Shown: positions 34,741 through 43,143, counted from the first letter of the stretch. The stretch: 64,000 nt of DNA from Pseudomonadota bacterium (GCA_963204785.1 CAUJHG010000017.1:23867-87866), one strand, 5' to 3'. The notes: generated by a model from the sequence alone, not told the origin. Numbers and translations: made by a program.

Positions 34741-35192
34741 GCCGGCCCACGCCTCTGTCACTGCTGATCGAGCTGCAGCGCCGGGCACGCGACGACACGG
34801 CGCGCGCAGCCGCGCGCTCGCGGCGCGAGGCGGCTGCCGCGGACTCGACCCTGCGCCTGCTGCGCGACTACGACGATCAGCATCGATCGCGCGCACCGGG
34901 CACCGCGACACCGGCGTTCTCGGCGGACAGCCTGAGGATTCGCGACAGCTTCGGCCAGCGCCTGAGCCAGGCGATCGACGACCAGGACGCGGTGAGCCAT
35001 CGCCTGGAGGACGCCCTCGCCCGAAAGGAGCAGGCGCTCCTGGAGCGCCAGCGGCGACTGGAGGCGCTGAAGGCGCTCGAAGAGCGCCGCCGCGCAGATG
35101 CCCGCCAGCGCCTCGCACGCCAGGAGCAGCGCCAGACCGACGAACACGCGCTGCGCTCCTACCTGCGCGCACGCAAGGAGAACGACCGATGA
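34737..35192 (+). CDS. fliJ: Flagellar export protein FliJ
   Basis: Small coiled-coil stalk of the FliI ATPase ring. The 151-residue protein is almost entirely predicted coiled coil, rich in Arg, Glu, Ala and Gln ([20 protein letters not shown]). Sequence identity in the family is poor. The 4-nt GTGA overlap with fliI and the 4-nt overlap with fliK place it firmly. It starts with GTG at 34737. No cysteines or other unusual elements are seen. Confidence 0.9.
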   Translation: MSRPTPLSLLIELQRRARDDTARAAARSRREAAAADSTLRLLRDYDDQHRSRAPGTATPAFSADSLRIRDSFGQRLSQAIDDQDAVSHRLEDALARKEQALLERQRRLEALKALEERRRADARQRLARQEQRQTDEHALRSYLRARKENDR

Positions 35193-36634
35193 TCGGGGAG
35201 ATTGCCGGCGCCAGGCCGGCCTCTTCCGCGTCGGCGGCTGCGCCCGCCCCGGCCGCACCCGCTGGCGCCTTCGAGGACGCGATGAGACAGGCGGGACGCA
35301 CCGAGGCGCAAGGCCGCAGCAAGTCCTCTGCGGCCAGCGAGGAGTGCGCCGGCAGGCATGAAGCGCCGGAGCGGCCCATCCGTTCCGGATCCCCGGAACA
35401 CGACCGGCGCGCGCCTGTGCCGGGGCCGCAGGCCGGCCAGCCGGGCGCCACCGGATCCGACGCGACCGGGATCGGCGAAGAGACGGACGACCAGGACCTT
35501 GCGTCGACCGGCGCGACCGACGCGACCGGCGCCACCGACGCGACCGACAGGAACGACACGACCGACGCGACGCGCGACGCGGACACATCGCCCGAGGACA
35601 AGGCCCTGGCGCTCGCAATGCTGGATGTGATCGCGGCAGTCCGGCGCTCCGATGCGCCCGCGAGCGCCGAGGAGCCCCGCGACGCTTCCCGCGCCGGAGC
35701 AGCGGCAAGCGCTGCGCCGACGGCCCTGGCTGCCTCGGCTCGAGCGGGAACTGCCTCCGACCGGACCGGACTCGGCACGAGCGCGGCATCGGCAGCCAGC
35801 GCACCAGCGGCAGCCGCCAGACCTTCGCCGGGCAGCCCCGGGCAGGCGGACGCGGTCTCCGGGCCGAGCATCGCGATCGACGACGAGCCCGATCAGGAGG
35901 GCGCGAACCACGCCCGGACGGCGGCCAGCGACACGAAGGCGGCCGAGGCACGGAAAGGCGGGGGCGAGCCCCGGGCGCAAGTGTCCGCCGCAAGCGAGGA
36001 TCGAAGCCTCGCACCGCCGACGAGCGCCGGCGACGACAGGTCGGACCCGACGGCGAGCGCGCCCCCGGGCAGTGTCTCGACCCCGGCATCGAGCGTGGGC
36101 CACGACGAGGGCGCGCAGCCCTCCGGAATCGTCGACACATCGGCCGCGCCCACGCACAGGGCCGCCGCGGCCCCGGAGACGCCGGTCAGCACCTTCACCC
36201 CGCTGCGTGGCTTCGTTGCCGAGCCCCTCGGCTCCGCAGGCTTCGGCCCGGCCTTTGCCGGCGAGGTCGACCGCCTGCTGCTGCAGGGAACGCAGTCGGC
36301 CGAGATCCTGCTCACGCCGCGTTCGCTCGGTCCGATCCGCATCGAGCTCAGCATGACCGGGGAGACGGCATCGGTCGCCTTCAGCGCTGCCCAGCCCGAG
36401 ACCCGCCACGCGATCGAGCAGTCGCTGCCCCTGCTGCGCAGCCTGCTCGCCGAGCACGGACTGCAGCTCGGGCAGGCGCAAGTCGGCAGCCACGAGCATC
36501 GCCAGGGCGGCAGTCTGCCCGGTGAGAACCTGGCCGGCACGCCCCGCGATCGCGGCGCGGCCGACGCCTCGGCTCGCCCGGCGCTCGTGCGGCCGAACCC
36601 GGGCAGCCGCGGACTGCTCGACCTGTTCGCCTGA
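35189..36634 (+). CDS. fliK: Flagellar hook-length control protein FliK
   Basis: Secreted ruler that measures the hook and triggers the FlhB export switch. The protein has 481 residues. The first ~350 are low-complexity Ala/Asp/Thr/Pro sequence, including a short (G)ATD repeat at 107-130. The conserved C-terminal globular domain begins near residue 358 (AGEVDRLLLQGTQSAEILLT), with the family motif LGPIRIELSMTGETASVAFS and LPLLRSLLAEHGLQLGQAQV. The ATG at 35189 overlaps the fliJ stop (ATGA). It is the last gene of fliFGHIJK; 168 nt separate it from fliL. Confidence 0.92.
   Translation: MIGEIAGARPASSASAAAPAPAAPAGAFEDAMRQAGRTEAQGRSKSSAASEECAGRHEAPERPIRSGSPEHDRRAPVPGPQAGQPGATGSDATGIGEETDDQDLASTGATDATGATDATDRNDTTDATRDADTSPEDKALALAMLDVIAAVRRSDAPASAEEPRDASRAGAAASAAPTALAASARAGTASDRTGLGTSAASAASAPAAAARPSPGSPGQADAVSGPSIAIDDEPDQEGANHARTAASDTKAAEARKGGGEPRAQVSAASEDRSLAPPTSAGDDRSDPTASAPPGSVSTPASSVGHDEGAQPSGIVDTSAAPTHRAAAAPETPVSTFTPLRGFVAEPLGSAGFGPAFAGEVDRLLLQGTQSAEILLTPRSLGPIRIELSMTGETASVAFSAAQPETRHAIEQSLPLLRSLLAEHGLQLGQAQVGSHEHRQGGSLPGENLAGTPRDRGAADASARPALVRPNPGSRGLLDLFA
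35505..35577 (+). repeat. Short imperfect tandem repeat in fliK
   Basis: Units of 9-12 bp built on GCGACCGAC and GCGACCGGC encode GATDATGATDAT and a decayed continuation (DTTDAT). It lies in the disordered part of FliK, where length changes could alter the ruler segment. Confidence 0.6.
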
Positions 36635-36802
36635 ACGGGCACCGACCCATCGCAGGGCTGCGCGCCGGCCCGGGATGATCGGGCAGGAACGGGCGCAGGA
36701 AATGACAGGCTGCCGCGCCCCTATTCCGTCGACCGGCCCCGGGCCGCTTTCGGATAATCGGTCGCGAACCCGGGGCTCCTTCCCCGGCGCAACGGAGTGA
36801 GC

Positions 36803-37303
36803 ATGACGGGCGAGGCCGGCAAGGCGGCGGACAGTGGCAACAAGGGCGGCAAGCGCATCGTCGTGATCGCGGTCGCAGCAGTGCTGCTGCTCGCCGGCGG
36901 CGCAGGGGCCGCCTGGTACTTCCTGGGGCGCACACCATCCGGCGAGGCGGGCCCGCAGGCCAACGCAGCCGTGCGCAAGCCCGGCATCTTCGTCGATCTC
37001 GATCCCTTCACGGTCAACCTGGCCGACCCCGGCGGAGAGCGGTTCGCGCAGATCGGACTGGTGATCGAGGTCGCCGACTCGGGGACGGTGGAGAACCTCA
37101 AGCAGGGCATGCCGCGACTGCGCAACGCGATCCTGCTGCTCCTGTCGTCCAAGCGGGGCGATGAACTTCTCACGATCGAGGGCAAGAAGGCCCTGGCCGA
37201 CGAGGTTTCCGCACTGGCCAGCGAATCCATCGGCCGGCCCGCTGCGGGGGCAGGGCCGAGTCCGGTGACCGGCGTGCACTTCTCGAAGTTCATCGTCCAG
37301 TGA
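36803..37303 (+). CDS. fliL: Flagellar basal body-associated protein FliL
   Basis: Single-pass inner-membrane protein that surrounds and supports the stator. The 166-residue protein has a basic cytosolic N-terminus, one membrane helix (IVVIAVAAVLLLAGGAGAAW, about 19-38) and a periplasmic domain with FVDLDPFTVNLADPGGERFA and the ending GVHFSKFIVQ, typical of FliL. An in-frame GTG at 36797 is rejected because it overlaps the GGAG (36794-36797), which is 5 nt from the ATG at 36803. It begins the fliLMNOPQR run; its stop overlaps the start of fliM. Confidence 0.94.
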   Translation: MTGEAGKAADSGNKGGKRIVVIAVAAVLLLAGGAGAAWYFLGRTPSGEAGPQANAAVRKPGIFVDLDPFTVNLADPGGERFAQIGLVIEVADSGTVENLKQGMPRLRNAILLLLSSKRGDELLTIEGKKALADEVSALASESIGRPAAGAGPSPVTGVHFSKFIVQ

Positions 37304-38301
37304 CCATGCAGGACGGCTCGCTTTCGCCCGACGAGATCGAGGCGCTGCTCGGCGGCAGCGAAGCGGGCGCTGCCGCACCACGCATCCATCCCCAGGGTCA
37401 GGCAAGGCCCTACGACCTCACCAGCCGCGCGCGCGGAATCCCGGAACCGATCCCTGCGCTCGAAATGGTGGGGATCCGCTTTGCGCGCGGCATGCAGCAG
37501 GTGCTGGGCGCCTATCTGCGCGCGCCCGTCGAGGTCCACGCCGCGCAAACGAGTGTGCAGACCTACCAGGCCTTCGTCGGCACGGTGCCCGCGCACGCCG
37601 GAGTCGAGGTGCTGCGTGTGCGCCCACTGCATGGAGCGGCGCTGCTGTGCCTGGATCCGGGCCTGGTGTTCGCCGCGGTCGAGTCGCTCTTCGGCGGCTC
37701 GCCGGCAGTCGCGGCCGACGCGCCCGCCCGTGACTTCACACCCACCGAGCAGCGCATCGCAGGCCGACTCACCGGCTTCGTCTGCAGTCAGTACCAGGAC
37801 GCCTGGCAGCACCTGCACCCGTTCGAGCTCGAACCGGCCGGCACGGAGGCGAGCGTGGCGGCAGCCCGGATCGCGGCGCCCTCCGACCAGGTCGTCGTCA
37901 CCCGGCTCGGGCTCGGGGTCGGCGGCGCAGGAGGCAGCCTGCACCTGTGCATCCCCTACTCGACCCTCGAGCCGATCCGCGAGACGCTCTACGCGTCGGT
38001 CTCCCGGGCCGATCTCCAGGGGGATCACCGCTGGCCGCAGCGCCTCTCGGAGCGTCTGCGCGAAGCGGAAGTGACGCTGGTGGCCGAACTCGCGCGGGCC
38101 ACCGCGACGATCGAGGAGCTGGTGTCGCTGAAGGTGGGCGACTTCATCGAGCTCGGCCTGCAGGAGACCATCACCGCGAAGGTCGACGAGGTGGCGGTGT
38201 TCCAGTGCCGCTACGGTGTCTCGAACGGCCGCTACGCACTGCGCATCCAGTCCGACCCCAGCTCGGCCGCAACGCTGCCGGGAGGCGAACATGATCGATG
38301 A
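37300..38301 (+). CDS. fliM: Flagellar motor switch protein FliM
   Basis: C-ring protein that binds phosphorylated CheY. The 333-residue protein carries the CheY-binding peptide LSPDEIEALLGG at the N-terminus, the CheC-like middle domain (GIRFARGMQQVLGAYLRAPV to about residue 230) and a C-terminal FliN-like domain (EELVSLKVGDFIELGL). The GTG at 37300 gives a GTGA overlap with fliL; an ATG at 37306 would shorten it by two residues and cannot be excluded. It overlaps fliN by 11 nt. No CheY gene is present here, so the partner is encoded elsewhere. Confidence 0.95.
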   Translation: MTMQDGSLSPDEIEALLGGSEAGAAAPRIHPQGQARPYDLTSRARGIPEPIPALEMVGIRFARGMQQVLGAYLRAPVEVHAAQTSVQTYQAFVGTVPAHAGVEVLRVRPLHGAALLCLDPGLVFAAVESLFGGSPAVAADAPARDFTPTEQRIAGRLTGFVCSQYQDAWQHLHPFELEPAGTEASVAAARIAAPSDQVVVTRLGLGVGGAGGSLHLCIPYSTLEPIRETLYASVSRADLQGDHRWPQRLSERLREAEVTLVAELARATATIEELVSLKVGDFIELGLQETITAKVDEVAVFQCRYGVSNGRYALRIQSDPSSAATLPGGEHDR

Positions 38302-38722
38302 CATTCCCTCCGGGCCTCCGGCATCCGGGCACACCGACACGCATGCCGGGGGCCGCAGCGCCGCCGGTGACCGGGCGATCGCGGCCGAGCTCGAGGATGC
38401 CTCGGGCACCGCCCACCTGTTCCCGCGGCTGTCGGGAACGCAGTCGGCGGAGGCGCGCAACGACATCGGGATGATCCTGGACATCCCGGTGCAGCTGACC
38501 GTCGAGCTCGGACGCACGCGCATTCCGATCCGGCAGATCCTGCAGCTTGGCCAGGGATCGGTGGTCGAGCTCGAGGCGCTCGCGGGCGAGCCGCTCGACG
38601 TCCTGGTCAACGGCTGCCTGATCGCGCAGGGCGAGGTGGTGGTGGTCAACGACCGTTTCGGCATCCGGCTGACCGACGTGGTCACGCCGTCGGAGCGGCT
38701 GCGGCGCGTGAATCGCGGCTGA
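38291..38722 (+). CDS. fliN: Flagellar motor switch protein FliN
   Basis: C-ring protein, also a docking site for FliH. The 143-residue protein has the conserved C-terminal domain from about residue 60 (MILDIPVQLTVELGRTRIPI through IAQGEVVVVNDRFGIRLTDV). The first ~58 residues are a Gly/Ala/Asp-rich extension longer than the core needs. GGAGGCGAAC precedes the ATG at 38291. It overlaps the end of fliM by 11 nt. Confidence 0.95.
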   Translation: MIDDIPSGPPASGHTDTHAGGRSAAGDRAIAAELEDASGTAHLFPRLSGTQSAEARNDIGMILDIPVQLTVELGRTRIPIRQILQLGQGSVVELEALAGEPLDVLVNGCLIAQGEVVVVNDRFGIRLTDVVTPSERLRRVNRG

Positions 38723-38726
38723 GCAC

Positions 38727-39047
38727 GTGAGCGCCTCCCTGCTGCCCTCGCTGCTCGCCTTCGTCGCAGTGCTCGCGATGATCCCGGCCGCGCTGTGGCT
38801 GCTGCGGCGCGTCCAGTCCCCGCGCGCGACCCAGGGGCCGCTTGCGGTGGTCGGCGGCCTTGCGCTGGGGCCGCGCGAGCGCATCGTCGTGCTGCGCGCG
38901 GCCGAGCGCCACCTGGTGGTGGGCATCACTGCGCAATCGATGACCCTGCTCGCGGAGCTCGAGCGCTGGCCTGCAGAGCCTGGCGCACAGGCTGCCCTCG
39001 CGAGCCTGCGCGGCCCGTCCGGGAATGAGCTCCACAAGCCTGGCTGA
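38727..39047 (+). CDS. fliO: Flagellar export protein FliO
   Basis: Assists assembly of the FliP ring of the export gate. The protein has 106 residues from a GTG at 38727. One membrane helix near the N-terminus (LLPSLLAFVAVLAMIPAALWL) is followed by the cytosolic domain with GGLALGPRERIVVLRAAERHLVVGI, the recognisable FliO block. It is short but similar in length to many FliO. It starts 4 nt after fliN and overlaps fliP by 23 nt. Confidence 0.88.
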   Translation: MSASLLPSLLAFVAVLAMIPAALWLLRRVQSPRATQGPLAVVGGLALGPRERIVVLRAAERHLVVGITAQSMTLLAELERWPAEPGAQAALASLRGPSGNELHKPG

Positions 39048-39828
39048 GCGCTCCGTGCGAGGCATCCGGATCACGCTGCACCCGATGCGCCGGCTCGCGC
39101 CCGTGCTCATCGGGCTGCTCGCGCTCGCTCCCATTGCAGCCGGCGCGCAGGATCTGCTCAGCGTCCAGTCCGCGCCGGCGCCAGGCGGGGGCACGACCTG
39201 GTCGCTGCCGGTGCAGACGCTGCTGGTGTTCTCGGCGCTCTCCTTCCTGCCCGCGGTGCTGCTGATGATGACCAGCTTCACGCGGATCGTGATCGTCCTC
39301 TCCCTGATGCGCCAGGCGCTGGGGCTGCAGAGCACCCCGCCGAACCAGGTCATCGTCGGGCTGTCGCTGTTCCTCACCTTCTTCGTCATGGCGCCGACAC
39401 TGGAGAAGGTACACGACGACGCCTACGCCCCCTACTCCAGGCAGGAGATCTCCTTCCAGGATGCCCTCGGGCGGGCCTCGGCGCCGATGCGCCACTTCAT
39501 GGCAGCGCAGACGCGCGAGTCGGACCTCGCACTCTTCGCGCGGGTCGCGCAGCTCGAAGGCACGCCCGACATTGCCGAAGTTCCGATGCGCGTGCTGATT
39601 CCCGCCTTCGTCACCAGCGAGCTCAAGACCGCGTTCCAGATCGGCTTCCTGGTCTTCGTCCCCTTCCTGGTGGTCGACCTGATCGTGGCCAGCCTGCTGA
39701 TGTCGATGGGCATGATGATGGTGTCGCCGGTGCTCGTCGCCCTGCCCTTCAAGCTGATGCTCTTCGTGCTCGCCGACGGCTGGAACCTGCTCATCGGTTC
39801 GCTGGTGACGAGCTTCGGCGCAGGCTGA
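39025..39828 (+). CDS. fliP: Flagellar export gate protein FliP
   Basis: Forms the core of the export channel with FliQ and FliR. The protein has 267 residues from ATG 39025. A cleavable signal (LAPVLIGLLALAPIAAGAQD) is followed by four membrane segments with the family blocks FTRIVIVLSLMRQALGLQST and PFKLMLFVLADGWNLLIGSL. The first ATG gives a 20-residue leader before the signal; an ATG at 39085 (MRRLAPVL) is a reasonable alternative start. Neither has a good Shine-Dalgarno, so coupling to fliO is likely. fliQ follows 17 nt later. Confidence 0.93.
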   Translation: MSSTSLAERSVRGIRITLHPMRRLAPVLIGLLALAPIAAGAQDLLSVQSAPAPGGGTTWSLPVQTLLVFSALSFLPAVLLMMTSFTRIVIVLSLMRQALGLQSTPPNQVIVGLSLFLTFFVMAPTLEKVHDDAYAPYSRQEISFQDALGRASAPMRHFMAAQTRESDLALFARVAQLEGTPDIAEVPMRVLIPAFVTSELKTAFQIGFLVFVPFLVVDLIVASLLMSMGMMMVSPVLVALPFKLMLFVLADGWNLLIGSLVTSFGAG

Positions 39829-39845
39829 CGCGAAGGAGGGGCGAC

Positions 39846-40121
39846 ATGACACCCGAATACGTGGTCGGCTTCGGACGCGAAGCGCTCGAGACGATGCTGC
39901 TCGTGGTCGTCCCGGTGCTTCTGGTGGCGCTGGGCGTGGGCCTGACGGTGAGCCTGCTGCAGGCGATCACGCAGATCAACGAGGCGACCCTCTCCTTCCT
40001 GCCGAAGCTGGTCGCAGTGGCGGTCACGCTGGTGCTGCTCGGCCCGTGGATCATCGCGCAGCTCACGGGCTTCATCGAACGCACCCTGACCGGACTGCCG
40101 CAGGCGATCGCAGGCGGATGA
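39846..40121 (+). CDS. fliQ: Flagellar export gate protein FliQ
   Basis: Small export-gate subunit, two membrane helices. The protein has 91 residues. Helix 1 is TMLLVVVPVLLVALGVGLTV; then the family block SLLQAITQINEATLSFLPK; then helix 2 (VAVAVTLVLLGPWIIAQLTG). The protein starts MTPEYVVGFGREALETM, a normal FliQ beginning, with GGAGGGGCGAC upstream. It overlaps fliR by 4 nt (ATGA). Confidence 0.96.
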   Translation: MTPEYVVGFGREALETMLLVVVPVLLVALGVGLTVSLLQAITQINEATLSFLPKLVAVAVTLVLLGPWIIAQLTGFIERTLTGLPQAIAGG

Positions 40122-40876
40122 TCGCGATCGGCGAAGCCGAGCTGCTGGGCTGGCTCGGCGCCTTCCTGCTTCCGCTGTTTCGCGTGCTCGCGCTGTTTGC
40201 GGTCGCACCGGTGCTGTCGAACCGCGCGCTCCCGGCGCGCGTGCGCGTCGGTGCCGCCGGCGCGATCGCCCTGGTCAGCGCGCCATCGGTCGACCTCCCG
40301 CAAGGCCTGCCGCTCGATGCGTCGCTGGGCGCGATGATCCTGCACGAGATTTTCGCAGGAGTGACCATCGGCTTTGCCGCTCGCCTGCTGTTCGCCGTGT
40401 TCGAGATCGCCGGCGAGACGATCGGCCTGCAGACCGGGCTCTCCTTCGCAGGCTTCTTCGATCCCCAGAGCGGCAACGCCAACGCGCTCGGACGCTTCGT
40501 CGGGACGATCATGCTGCTGGCCTTCGTCAGCGCCAACGGTCCGCTCGCGCTGATGGCCACGGTGATCCGCAGCTTCGAGGTCTTCCCTGTCGGCAGCGCC
40601 GGCCTGGGCGCGATCGCCGCGCGCTCGCCGGTGACGCTGGGCGCCGAGGTGTTCGCCCTTGCGCTGGGCGTCGCGCTGCCCTTCATCGCCCTGCTGCTCT
40701 TCGTGAACATCGCGCTCGGAGTGGTCTCGCGCGTCGCGCCGCAGTTCAACGTCTTCGCGATCGGCTTTCCTGTCACGATCGGCGCCGGGCTGCTGCTGCT
40801 GGCCCTGGGGCTGTCCGCGATCGAGGCGCCCCTGGTCGAGGCGCTGGAGCGATTCCTCGCACACACGCTGCGCTGA
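40118..40876 (+). CDS. fliR: Flagellar export gate protein FliR
   Basis: Export-gate subunit that completes the FliPQR channel. The protein has 252 residues and about six hydrophobic segments, with the family sequences RVLALFAVAPVLSNRALPAR, GLQTGLSFAGFFDPQSGNAN and PFIALLLFVNIALGVVSRVA followed by PQFNVFAIGFP. It is the last core flagellar gene on this strand. A histidine kinase begins 38 nt after its stop. Confidence 0.96.
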   Translation: MIAIGEAELLGWLGAFLLPLFRVLALFAVAPVLSNRALPARVRVGAAGAIALVSAPSVDLPQGLPLDASLGAMILHEIFAGVTIGFAARLLFAVFEIAGETIGLQTGLSFAGFFDPQSGNANALGRFVGTIMLLAFVSANGPLALMATVIRSFEVFPVGSAGLGAIAARSPVTLGAEVFALALGVALPFIALLLFVNIALGVVSRVAPQFNVFAIGFPVTIGAGLLLLALGLSAIEAPLVEALERFLAHTLR

Positions 40877-40901
40877 GGCCCGCACCCGCGCAGTCACGCC
40901 T

Positions 40902-40907
40902 TAGAAT
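40902..40907 (+). promoter_or_regulatory. Possible -10 element directly before the histidine kinase gene
   Basis: TAGAAT ends 7 nt before the GTG at 40915, so +1 would be 40914 and the message essentially leaderless. No -35 match is seen. The sequence is there; promoter activity is inferred. Confidence 0.4.
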
Positions 40908-40914
40908 CGCGGAC

Positions 40915-42048
40915 GTGCCCAAGCCGCCCTTCGACTCCCAGTACCCGCCGCTGCCCAGGCTTCGGATCCTGGTCGTCGCAGCCAGCGACGAGGAAAGCGA
41001 CGCGATCGATGCCGCCTTGCGCCGGCAGGGTCACTTCATCGAGTGCCACCGTGTCGCCGACCGGGACGCGATGCGCAGCGCACTCGAGCAGGGCCCCTGG
41101 CACGCGGTCATCGCCGAACATCGCCTGCCCTCCATGTCCAGCGCGGACGTGCAGCGCACGATGCGCGAGAACGGGACGATCCTGCCGCTGCTGATCGTCT
41201 CGCGCACCGCCGGCGAGGAGATCGCGCTCGCCGCCATGCGCGCCGGAGCCGACGACGTCCTGTTCCGCGGCCGGCTCGGCCGGCTCGGCCGCGCGCTCAC
41301 CAACGCGATGCGCGCCGCACAGGCACGCCGGGAACGCCAGCAGGCCGAGGCCGCGCTGCGCGCCTCCGAGCAGCGCCTGCGCGCGCTCTCCGGACACCTG
41401 CAGACCGCGATCGAGGAGGAGCGTCGCGCGATCGCGCGCGAGATCCACGACGAGATCGGCGGGGCGCTCACCGCGCTGCGCTACGACCTCGCCTGGATCG
41501 AGCGCAACGCCGACGGACCGCTGCGCCAGCGCGTCTCCCAGGCACTGGAGACCCTGACCGCTGCACAGCAGGCCGGCCAGCGACTGGTCCGCGACCTGCG
41601 CCCGCCGGTGCTCGACGCCGGAATCGTCGCGGCGCTGCAATGGCAGCTCGACCTGTTCCGCAAGCGCACCGGCGCGGCTGGTCGCCTGCGCAGCAACATG
41701 GACGAGATCGAGCTCCCCGAGGATGCCGCGATGACCGTCTACCGCACGCTGCAGGAAGCCCTGACCAACGTGGTCAAGCACGCCGAGGCAACGCGGGTCA
41801 ACGTCGACCTGATCGTGCGCGACGGCATGCTGTCGCTGGAGATCGCCGACGACGGCTGCGGCGTCGCGGAGGCCGATCTCACCAAGCCCGGCTCCTACGG
41901 CCTGCGCGGGCTCGCCGAGCGCGCGCGCGCAGTCGGCGGCTGGATCGAGGTTTCGCCCGGAGCCCGTGGTACCGTGCTGCTGCTCACGGTCCCGCTCACG
42001 TCCGGGGAACCCGCTCCCGGAGGCAGGAGGAAGCGCGCAGCGGCATGA
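40915..42048 (+). CDS. NarL/FixJ-type sensor histidine kinase with pseudo-receiver N-terminus
   Basis: Cytosolic kinase of 377 residues without membrane segments. An N-terminal receiver-like domain (about 16-135) has Glu68 (EHRLP) at the phosphoacceptor position and Arg instead of the conserved Lys (VLFRG), so it probably cannot be phosphorylated. A short coiled linker leads to HisKA_3 dimerisation with the phosphorylatable His178 (AREIHDEIGG) and a HATPase domain with N-box TLQEALTNVVKHAEA and G-box EIADDGCGV, then GSYGLRGLAERA. The DxxxQ phosphatase Gln is replaced by Gly. It overlaps the response regulator gene by 4 nt. The ligand is unknown; position after fliR suggests a role in motility. 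Confidence 0.88.
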   Translation: MPKPPFDSQYPPLPRLRILVVAASDEESDAIDAALRRQGHFIECHRVADRDAMRSALEQGPWHAVIAEHRLPSMSSADVQRTMRENGTILPLLIVSRTAGEEIALAAMRAGADDVLFRGRLGRLGRALTNAMRAAQARRERQQAEAALRASEQRLRALSGHLQTAIEEERRAIAREIHDEIGGALTALRYDLAWIERNADGPLRQRVSQALETLTAAQQAGQRLVRDLRPPVLDAGIVAALQWQLDLFRKRTGAAGRLRSNMDEIELPEDAAMTVYRTLQEALTNVVKHAEATRVNVDLIVRDGMLSLEIADDGCGVAEADLTKPGSYGLRGLAERARAVGGWIEVSPGARGTVLLLTVPLTSGEPAPGGRRKRAAA

Positions 42049-42677
42049 CGATACGAGTGATCCTGGTCGACGACCACCTGCTGATCCGGCGCGGCCTGCG
42101 CGACACCCTCGCCGAGACCGGCGACATCCGCGTCGTCGGCGAAGCCGGCGACTACGGCGAGCTTCGCCAGCTGCTGCACCGGCAGCCCTGCGACGTCCTC
42201 CTGCTCGACGTCAACCTGCCGGGGCGCAGCGGAATCGACGCCCTGCGCAGCCTCGTGGAGGAAGGCCACCCGGTGCGCTCGGTCGTGCTTTCGCAGCACT
42301 CCGAGGACCAGTACGGCATCCGCGCCTTCCGCGCCGGCGCGATGGCCTACCTGAACAAGACCGCAGCGCCCGAGCTGATCGTCGAGGCGGTGCGCACCGT
42401 CGCCGCCGGACGCAAGTACGTCACCCCGGAACTCGCGCAGGTGCTGGCCGACTCGGTCGCCTCCGGCTCCACGGGCTCGCACGAGCAGCTCTCGGACCGG
42501 GAGATGCAGACCCTCGTGCTGATCGCACGCGGGCACAGGCTCTCCGAGATCGCCGCGCGCCTGACGCTCTCGCCGAAGACGGTGAGCGTCTACCGCGCCC
42601 GGGTGCTCGAGAAGCTCGGGCTGTCGAGCAACGCCGAACTGGCCACCTACGCGATGCGCAAGGGGCTGATCGACTGA
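42045..42677 (+). CDS. NarL/FixJ-family response regulator
   Basis: Transcription factor of 210 residues. The receiver domain (1-120) has the acidic pair VDDH, phosphoacceptor Asp in LLLDVNLPGRSG and Lys in AYLNKTAAP. The C-terminal LuxR-type helix-turn-helix is complete: LSDREMQTLVLIARGHRLSEI and LSPKTVSVYRARVLEKLGLS. ATG 42045 gives an ATGA overlap with the kinase gene, and AGGAGG lies further upstream. It is the obvious partner of that kinase and a candidate to bind the heptad repeats between flhD and fliC; that link is inferred from family and location only. Confidence 0.92.
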   Translation: MTIRVILVDDHLLIRRGLRDTLAETGDIRVVGEAGDYGELRQLLHRQPCDVLLLDVNLPGRSGIDALRSLVEEGHPVRSVVLSQHSEDQYGIRAFRAGAMAYLNKTAAPELIVEAVRTVAAGRKYVTPELAQVLADSVASGSTGSHEQLSDREMQTLVLIARGHRLSEIAARLTLSPKTVSVYRARVLEKLGLSSNAELATYAMRKGLID

Positions 42678-42687
42678 GCGGCCGGCT

Positions 42688-43143
42688 GTGGCACTGCACC
42701 CATCCGCCCGCCTGCACCGGTCCGCGCGGCTGAGCGCCTGGCAGCGCCAGGCGCTCGCGGTCGACACAGGCAGTGCGCTCCACGGCCCGGCCCGATGGGC
42801 GCACATCGCGCTCGCGATGGGCGCGCTGGCCACCTCCTGGCTGCTTCTGCAGACACAGTTCGCGCTGCACTACGCACGCGTGTACCACGCGCACGACGGC
42901 GATCCAGAGCGCATCGCGCGAGGGCTGGCCTTCCCGGGCGGCGCAGACCCCGACTGTCTCGACTACCCCTGCTTCTCGGCGGTCGTGGGGATGAGCTCGC
43001 AGGTGTCCGACGTCGCGGTGACCAGTCGCCGCCAGCGCCGGCTGACGCTGGTGCACGGAGCGCTGTCGTTCGCCTTCAAGCTGGTCGTGCTCGCACTGGC
43101 GATCAACGGGGTCGCAGGGAGCCTCGGGAAGCCGGGCGCCTGA
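42688..43143 (+). CDS. DUF1345-like membrane protein, N-terminally shortened
   Basis: 151 residues from a GTG at 42688. From about residue 35 it follows the C-terminal half of the DUF1345 membrane-protein family as I remember it: helix IALAMGALATSWLLLQTQFA, then ALHYARVYHAH, GLAFPGG, VGMSSQVSDVAVTSR and the last helix LSFAFKLVVLALAINGV. Family members are about 210-220 residues and have two or three more helices before this. Those are missing here, and the upstream response regulator stops only 11 nt away. It is therefore either a truncated remnant or a short variant; function unknown. Codon use looks like that of its neighbours. Confidence 0.6.
   Translation: MALHPSARLHRSARLSAWQRQALAVDTGSALHGPARWAHIALAMGALATSWLLLQTQFALHYARVYHAHDGDPERIARGLAFPGGADPDCLDYPCFSAVVGMSSQVSDVAVTSRRQRRLTLVHGALSFAFKLVVLALAINGVAGSLGKPGA

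Noticed and set aside
32680..35871. Open frame of 1063 codons on the minus strand
   Set aside because: Antisense to fliH, fliI, fliJ and part of fliK.
36753..36758. GATAAT upstream of fliL as a promoter
   Set aside because: No -35 at a suitable distance and a class 2 gene would not need a strong sigma70 -10; left out as too weak.
36797..36799. GTG as fliL start
   Set aside because: It overlaps the GGAG that is well placed for the ATG at 36803.
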